Positions 27,406 to 32,013 of a stretch of 32,013 nt of DNA are shown piece by piece. Below the pieces are notes generated by a model. The model ran no database searches. It saw only the letters and a program-made list of their open reading frames with translations, and was not told the DNA's origin. Numbering within the stretch: the first letter of the stretch is position 1; each line of letters starts with the position of its first letter. The translations under genes and the position numbers were made by a program. Origin of the DNA: a virus; the IMG/VR virus record IMGVR_UViG_3300044614_000246, positions 1 to 32,013 of that record. The stretch is one strand, 5' to 3'.

Positions 27406-27413
27406 TATATTTA
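27406..27413 (+). promoter_or_regulatory. TATATTTA motif, five bases before ATG 27419
   Basis: The motif precedes the fibre operon, which needs its own promoter because the upstream unit is on the other strand. The five-base spacing matches the other three copies. Confidence 0.55.
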
Positions 27414-27418
27414 TTAAT

Positions 27419-27778
27419 ATGATACTTTTAACGAAGGGACAGACTGCTTACGTTGTGCTTCATTTCGATGACCCACAAATACAAGAAGGGTCTATTTATC
27501 TTTTTGAATTTACAAACGATATTACTAAAGAGGTTGTTTCAATATCCTTATTCAACCAATCTTTTTATATTGATAGATATTGCGCTTTTGGCATTAACGT
27601 AAATGCAAATTTTTTATATAAAGAAGAAGGGTTTTGGAGTTACGAGGTTTTTGAAAGCCGAATTTCACCAAGCATTAAGAGATTATTAGGTTCGGGTAAA
27701 ATGAAGTTAGTTGGCGAACCTGCCGACTATACTCAATACGATGGCCAAGACGAAGATTTTAAAGTTTATAACGCATAA
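27419..27778 (+). CDS. Fibre-module accessory protein, 119 residues
   Basis: The product is beta-rich (TKGQTAYVVLHFDDPQIQEG, then SIYLFEFTNDIT) with an acidic C-terminus (DGQDEDFKVYNA). I recall proteins of this type upstream of fibre genes in Bacteroidetes phages; a role as fibre connector or baseplate piece is likely. It is joined to the fibre gene by a TAATG overlap. It is the first gene after the large non-coding region. Confidence 0.6.
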   Translation: MILLTKGQTAYVVLHFDDPQIQEGSIYLFEFTNDITKEVVSISLFNQSFYIDRYCAFGINVNANFLYKEEGFWSYEVFESRISPSIKRLLGSGKMKLVGEPADYTQYDGQDEDFKVYNA

Positions 27779-29958
27779 TGGGAAGTACACTTACAGGACA
27801 AATCGTAGCAGAAACCTACGATAGCTTATTAAAAGTAACCGATAACAATGTTATCACTGGTACTAAAAAGCGAATTACCGATGGTTTTGGTAACGATACG
27901 CCATTACTATTGTCTTCTACCGATGTACAAATTGATGGAAATTTATTATTAGCAGGTACTACATCGCAATACGTTCGTGGCGATGGTTCATTTGCTACAT
28001 TTACTGATGTTGGTTTAACAAGCGTTGGTATAACAATGCCAAGCGCATTTACTGTATCTAATTCACCATTAACTTCAAATGGTACGATTGCAATTACAGG
28101 TGCTGGTCTTGCTTCGCAATATGTTCGTGGTGATGGTACTTTAGCAAACTTCCCTACAACAGGTGGTGGTGGTTCTTCAGTATCTTACTATATGAATGGT
28201 AGTATTAGTCAAGGAACAATTCTTGGTAATGCTTATTATGAATTTAATAAAACACCAATCGTAGGTGCTGGTACTGATTTCACAATTAATACAAATGGGT
28301 ATATTACTCAATTTATTACCGATGCAAATGACCCTGCATTATTAGAAATTCCTGGTGGTAATTGGAATTTTGAAATGTATTTTAGTGCTTCATCGGGTGG
28401 CGGTAGTCCATCTTTTTATGTTGAACTTTATAAATATGATGGTACTTCATTTACATTAATTGCAAGTAATTCTACAACACCCGAAGGAATTACAAATGGA
28501 ACTGTTATTGATTTATATACAACTGCACTTGCAGTACCACAAACAACACTAACATTAACTGATAGATTAGCTATTCGTGTTTATGTTACACATAGTGGTA
28601 GAACAATTACATTGCATACTGAAAACAGTCATTTATGTCAAGTAATTACTACGTTTTCGACAGGAATTAATGCTTTAAATTCACTTACAAAACAAGTTCA
28701 ATATTTAGCAGTAGGAACAAGTGGAACTGACTTTACAATTTCTTCAGCTACCGATACCCATACATTTAATCTACCAACTGCAAGTGGAACAAATCGTGGT
28801 GCTTTAAGTTCTACCGATTGGAGTACGTTCAATAGTAAGGAAAGCGCTTTGACTTTTTCTTCGCCATTAGCAAGAACAACAAATACGATTTCAATACCTG
28901 TTGCAACATCTTCAGCAAACGGATATTTAAGTTCTACGGATTGGACTACGTTTAATAACAAAGTTCCATCAACAAGAACGCTTACTATAAATGGTACTGC
29001 GTATGATTTAAGTGCCGATAGAAGTTGGACAATAGCAGGAAGTGGAATTTCTACTTTAAACACTTTGACTGCTGGAACACAAACTTTTGCAGTTGGAACA
29101 ACAGGTAGCGATTTCAATATCAGTTCTGCTACGTCTACCCATACTTTTAATATACCCGATGCTGGAGCAAGTGCAAGGGGTTTAATTACAACGGGTACGC
29201 AAACTATTGCAGGGGCTAAAACATTTAGTGGCGCAGCTACATTTAGTTCAACTATAAATGCCAATAGTTCGATAGCAGGTTCAGGTGGTTGGAACGCACA
29301 AACGAATACAAGTGTTGGTAGTGTAAATTCATCTACATACGCTTTACTTGGGTCTAATCTTTGTTCTTTTAAACAATATCTTTATACAAGCACAACATCT
29401 TTAAGCGCTGGGTCTAACCACGCTACGCTTTTAATTGCGAGTAGTGCATTGTTTGAAGCCGTTTCGGGTACACACGCTATCGTTTCACAATTAGCAATTA
29501 AACCAATAACACTATCAAATGGTACTGCAACAACAACCAACGGTGCTACTGTTTATATTGAAGGTGCTGCAAGTGGTACTGCTTCAATAACAAATAATTA
29601 CGCACTTTGGGTAGACGATGGTGCAACGAGATTAGATGGTGGTTTATTAGCATTGAACCAATTCAATAGACAAACTGCATCTTATATCCTTGTTTTAAGC
29701 GATTGGGGTAAGATTGTTGAAATGAACGTAGCAAGTGCTAATACTTTAACAATACCAACAAACGCATCGGTAGCATTCCCGATAGGAACTGAAATACAAG
29801 TTTTGCAATATAATGATGGTCAAACTACAATAGCTGGTCCTGGTGTAACATTGAGAAGTAAATCGGGTCAGTTAAAAATTGCAAACAAATGGACAGGAGT
29901 AACGCTTGTAAAAGTTGGAACTGATGAATGGTATGTAATTGGTAATTTAACTGCATAA
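27778..29958 (+). CDS. Tail fibre / receptor-binding protein
   Basis: The 726-residue protein is rich in Ser, Thr, Gly and Ala and has repeated fibre motifs: SQYVRGDGSFATF and SQYVRGDGTLANF near the N-terminus, then ALSSTDWSTFNSK and YLSSTDWTTFNNK in the middle, and TGSDFNISSATSTHTFNI-type repeats. The C-terminal domain (ILVLSDWGKIVEMNVASANT, then IPTNASVAFPIGTEI and WYVIGNLTA) is widespread at the ends of phage fibres, probably a trimerisation or receptor-contact domain. It would determine host range. Confidence 0.8.
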   Translation: MGSTLTGQIVAETYDSLLKVTDNNVITGTKKRITDGFGNDTPLLLSSTDVQIDGNLLLAGTTSQYVRGDGSFATFTDVGLTSVGITMPSAFTVSNSPLTSNGTIAITGAGLASQYVRGDGTLANFPTTGGGGSSVSYYMNGSISQGTILGNAYYEFNKTPIVGAGTDFTINTNGYITQFITDANDPALLEIPGGNWNFEMYFSASSGGGSPSFYVELYKYDGTSFTLIASNSTTPEGITNGTVIDLYTTALAVPQTTLTLTDRLAIRVYVTHSGRTITLHTENSHLCQVITTFSTGINALNSLTKQVQYLAVGTSGTDFTISSATDTHTFNLPTASGTNRGALSSTDWSTFNSKESALTFSSPLARTTNTISIPVATSSANGYLSSTDWTTFNNKVPSTRTLTINGTAYDLSADRSWTIAGSGISTLNTLTAGTQTFAVGTTGSDFNISSATSTHTFNIPDAGASARGLITTGTQTIAGAKTFSGAATFSSTINANSSIAGSGGWNAQTNTSVGSVNSSTYALLGSNLCSFKQYLYTSTTSLSAGSNHATLLIASSALFEAVSGTHAIVSQLAIKPITLSNGTATTTNGATVYIEGAASGTASITNNYALWVDDGATRLDGGLLALNQFNRQTASYILVLSDWGKIVEMNVASANTLTIPTNASVAFPIGTEIQVLQYNDGQTTIAGPGVTLRSKSGQLKIANKWTGVTLVKVGTDEWYVIGNLTA

Positions 29959-30284
29959 TGGGTAGATTATTATCTTCGGCTATTAAAATGCAAGGTGGTG
30001 GTGCAACGACTGCTACTATAATATTGCAAAATGTAAATGCAATGGGTATGGGGTGGTTTAAAAATGGATTTTATGAGGGTGCAATAATTGGGACTCAAAC
30101 ATTTACACTAAATGCTGGAGATACTTTTTATGTTGGTGCGTATGATGATTTCGGGGCAACAATAAATTATTTTTTAAATGGTACTTTTATTGCAAGTTAT
30201 TCCGAACCATATGAGGCTACAACACCAACATTTACAGCAGTAGCTGGTAATACATATGCATTTTATGCATATAGTGGATTTTAA
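29958..30284 (+). CDS. Fibre-linked small protein, 108 residues
   Basis: The product starts in a TAATG overlap with the fibre gene. It is beta-rich and aromatic/glycine rich (FTLNAGDTFYVGAYDDFGAT, then YEATTPTFTAVAGNTYAFYA), like a small immunoglobulin-like or jelly-roll domain that could cap the fibre or bind carbohydrate. Its position directly after the fibre supports an adsorption role. No family recognised. Confidence 0.55.
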   Translation: MGRLLSSAIKMQGGGATTATIILQNVNAMGMGWFKNGFYEGAIIGTQTFTLNAGDTFYVGAYDDFGATINYFLNGTFIASYSEPYEATTPTFTAVAGNTYAFYAYSGF

Positions 30285-30294
30285 AATAAATAAA

Positions 30295-30531
30295 ATGGAA
30301 AGTTTAAATACATATATACTTAACGAGAAAACAATAAACGTAGGCGACCAATTTACTATTGGCGAAGAATATTTATTGTATATTAACGAAATTTTTGACA
30401 TCGATAGTTGCGTATATTTAGCAACAAGTACAAATAAAGATGTAATGGAAGTAGAGGGTATTTCAATAAATAGAAACATTGTTTCGGCTGAATTATTTAT
30501 AACCAAAAACGCACATTTGTTTGAAAGTTAA
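30295..30531 (+). CDS. Small hypothetical protein, 78 residues
   Basis: I prefer the start at ATG 30295 (MESLNTYILNEKTINVGDQF) over an in-frame ATG at 30256 that overlaps the previous gene. The product is acidic and beta-like (YLLYINEIFDIDSCVYLATS). It overlaps the next gene by 11 bases. No family or function recognised. Confidence 0.6.
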   Translation: MESLNTYILNEKTINVGDQFTIGEEYLLYINEIFDIDSCVYLATSTNKDVMEVEGISINRNIVSAELFITKNAHLFES

Positions 30532-30814
30532 GGTACTTGCAACCGAATTAAAAGTAGGTAGTTTAAAACGAGTAATATCGTCTATAAACATTTTACCATT
30601 TAGATACGAATTGTTTTGCGATGGTATAAACGTAACGTGCCAACTTTGTGATGAACAAAATTGTATTTGTTTAGAAGAAATTATATTTATAGATAAGAAC
30701 AAGTTAGATAAGTGGGGAAACGATGATAATTACCTTGTTCAAGAATTGCTAATAAGATTGGGTTTACAAGAATATAGCAACAAAAAACAAGGCAATAAAG
30801 ACATAAGTAAATGA
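30521..30814 (+). CDS. Cysteine-containing hypothetical protein with probable TTG start, 97 residues
   Basis: The frame has no ATG near its beginning; TTG at 30521 is the best start and gives an 11-base overlap with the previous gene. The product has a cluster of cysteines (ELFCDGINVTCQLCDEQNCI, followed by C), which could bind a metal ion, then an acidic region (DKWGNDDNYLVQELLIRLGL). Its stop overlaps the portal start (ATGA). The role is unknown; the position just before the portal gene suggests a head or packaging link. Confidence 0.55.
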   Translation: MKVKVLATELKVGSLKRVISSINILPFRYELFCDGINVTCQLCDEQNCICLEEIIFIDKNKLDKWGNDDNYLVQELLIRLGLQEYSNKKQGNKDISK

Positions 30815-32013
30815 ACGATTTAATAACAATAAATTTTAGCGAATATTCTCAACCTAAATTTGTTGAGAAAAAGAACCAAGAATGGGTTTCTTATGGTGCA
30901 GATAACAAATATCCGAGCCATTTGCTTTCGCTTTTAAATACTTCTGCAAAGCATAACGCTATTGTAAACGGAAAAGCCAATTTTATAGCTGGTAATGGTA
31001 TTGTATTTGAAGACGAAACCAAACAATATTTAGCAGAAGAAAGCATCAATCGTAATGGCGAAACTATTAACGATATTTTAGACAAGGTTGCGCTTGATAT
31101 TGAAACTTTTGGAGGTTGTTATTTAGAAGTAATTTACAATCCTTTCGGAACTGCGACTTCGCTTTACCATATTGACTACAATAAAGTACGTTCAAACGTA
31201 GATAATACTTTCTTTTATGTATCTGACCAATGGGATTTAAAACAAAAACCCGACGATATAGAAGGTATCGCTGCATTTGACGAAAATAATAAGAGTGGAA
31301 AACAAATTATTTACATCAAGGAATATCGTCCTGGAGTAGATACTTATACTTTACCTACTTATCAAGGCGCAATGAACTACATTGAACTTGACGTTGCAGT
31401 AAGTGAGTTCCATTTGAACGCTATCCATAACGGAATGATGCCGTCAAAGTTGATTTCGTTCAACAATGGTACGCCAAGCGAGGAAGAACAGCGTACTATT
31501 GAACGCAAAATGAAGGAGAAGTTTGCAGGTGAAGCCAATGCTGGTAAATTCATAATCAACTTCAATAACGACCCTGCAAAAGCACCGACAGTTTTAGACC
31601 TTTCGGCTTCCGATTTAGATAAGCAATTCGATTTGCTAAATAAGACCATACAACAAGAGATTTTTTCGGGACATCGTATTACATCGGCTTCGTTATTTGG
31701 CATCAGTACAGAGGGTGCTTTGGGTGCGAGAAACGAAATGCGTACTGCTTACGAGATATTCCAAAACACTTATGTAAATGGTAAGCAAAAATTCATCGAA
31801 AGATGGTTTAGTTATATCTTACCTTTGTTTGGAATTAACGAGGAATTTCATATTCAACATACCGAGCCATTAGGGTTTGAATTTAGTGAGCAAATCATTG
31901 CTTCTAATATGACCCAAGATGAAATTCGTGAGAAGTTAGGTTTACCTGCTATCGTTCAAAAACTCGAAACATCGCAACAAGATGTTATCAATGGTATCAA
32001 TTCACTTTCGCCA
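30811..32013 (+). CDS. Phage portal protein, N-terminal part (continues at base 1)
   Basis: The frame starts at ATG 30811 (overlapping the previous stop as ATGA) and stays open to the window end. It has portal features: VSYGADNKYPSHLLSLLNTS near residues 26-45, a region with KHNAIVNGKANFIAGNGIVF, and SGHRITSASLFGISTEGALG near 288-307, a segment typical of HK97-type portals. The last 142 bases repeat bases 1-142, and the frame is conserved, giving one gene of about 652 residues when closed. The protein forms the ring for packaging and for joining head to tail. Confidence 0.9.
   Translation, partial: MNDLITINFSEYSQPKFVEKKNQEWVSYGADNKYPSHLLSLLNTSAKHNAIVNGKANFIAGNGIVFEDETKQYLAEESINRNGETINDILDKVALDIETFGGCYLEVIYNPFGTATSLYHIDYNKVRSNVDNTFFYVSDQWDLKQKPDDIEGIAAFDENNKSGKQIIYIKEYRPGVDTYTLPTYQGAMNYIELDVAVSEFHLNAIHNGMMPSKLISFNNGTPSEEEQRTIERKMKEKFAGEANAGKFIINFNNDPAKAPTVLDLSASDLDKQFDLLNKTIQQEIFSGHRITSASLFGISTEGALGARNEMRTAYEIFQNTYVNGKQKFIERWFSYILPLFGINEEFHIQHTEPLGFEFSEQIIASNMTQDEIREKLGLPAIVQKLETSQQDVINGINSLSP
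31872..32013. repeat. Terminal overlap, right copy (matches 1-142)
   Basis: See the left copy: 140 of 142 bases match. Differences at 31998 and 32010 are synonymous in the portal frame. Trimming this copy gives a circular map of 31,871 bp. Confidence 0.9.

Noticed and set aside
28698-29264. Minus-strand open frame of 188 codons inside the tail fibre gene
   Set aside because: It is a by-product of the Ser/Thr/Ala-rich fibre coding sequence; the product is a valine/leucine-rich string with no domain, and the plus-strand gene is certain.
30667-30691. Another TATATTTA motif inside the 30521-30814 gene
   Set aside because: It is within coding sequence and no ATG follows at five bases, so it looks like chance in AT-rich DNA.
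1-32013. 2-aminoadenine (Z) genome
   Set aside because: A MazZ-like gene is present, but no PurZ-type synthetase was found, and PurZ is required.
1-32013. Temperate phage functions (integrase, repressor, attachment site)
   Set aside because: No recombinase motif (Tyr or Ser type) or CI-like repressor was recognised among the genes.
1-32013. tRNA genes and CRISPR arrays
   Set aside because: No cloverleaf-like segment or regularly spaced repeat array was seen; the repeats found are tandem or dispersed without spacers.

Overview
The window is a nearly complete, circularly closing genome of a tailed double-stranded DNA phage (Caudoviricetes, probably siphovirus-like) infecting a member of the Bacteroidetes, most likely a Flavobacteriia relative. 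Evidence for a phage: large terminase, portal, XkdF-type prohead protease, scaffold, capsid, tail tube, tape measure and tail fibre genes. Evidence for a Bacteroidetes host: low GC, almost no Shine-Dalgarno sequences, about fourteen TAATG stop/start couplings, and several TAnnTTTG -7 promoter boxes. Bases 1-142 recur at 31872-32013 with two synonymous differences, and the portal gene reads in frame across the join, so the unique genome is about 31,871 bp.

Layout. 1-2266: portal C-terminus, connector and neck genes, and a small membrane protein. 2334-4763: DEDD exonuclease, a MazG-superfamily dNTP diphosphohydrolase, and a lysis cassette (DUF5675 endolysin candidate, holin candidate, unimolecular spanin candidate). 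4787-7488: small early-type genes separated by GGGTGG...CCACCC hairpins, with an ERF recombinase module. 7502-8726: an unrecognised gene coupled to a TET-associated-type glycosyltransferase (TAGT). 8730-11334: DnaA-like DNA-binding protein, DUF4373 replication initiator containing iteron-like repeats, DnaB-like helicase. 11337-14667: VRR-NUC nuclease, sigma-70-like factor, membrane protein, ParB-like protein, HNH nuclease and small proteins. 14692-16204: terminase. 16205-16436: a single-gene unit with its own promoter and terminator. 16457-23626: tail genes, including a tail assembly chaperone pair joined by a probable -1 frameshift on nine T residues. 23647-26442: protease, scaffold, major capsid protein and tail tube. 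26499-27216: a minus-strand cassette of three tiny genes. 27217-27418: a non-coding region carrying repeats. 27419-32013: tail fibre module, small genes and the portal N-terminal part.

How it may work together (inference): host RNA polymerase reads the TAnnTTTG promoters. The sigma-like protein could act on a second motif, TATATTTA, found exactly five bases before four ATG starts (holin, tail chaperone, protease, fibre module). Replication would use the initiator, the helicase and an origin inside the initiator gene, as in lambda O. The HNH gene beside terminase suits cohesive-end packaging. No integrase, repressor, DNA polymerase, tRNA or CRISPR array was recognised, so the lifestyle cannot be settled but nothing supports lysogeny. 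The least explained parts are the TAGT module without a TET/JBP hydroxylase, the repeats shared by the initiator gene and the 27.3 kb intergenic region, the hairpin family and the TATATTTA motif.
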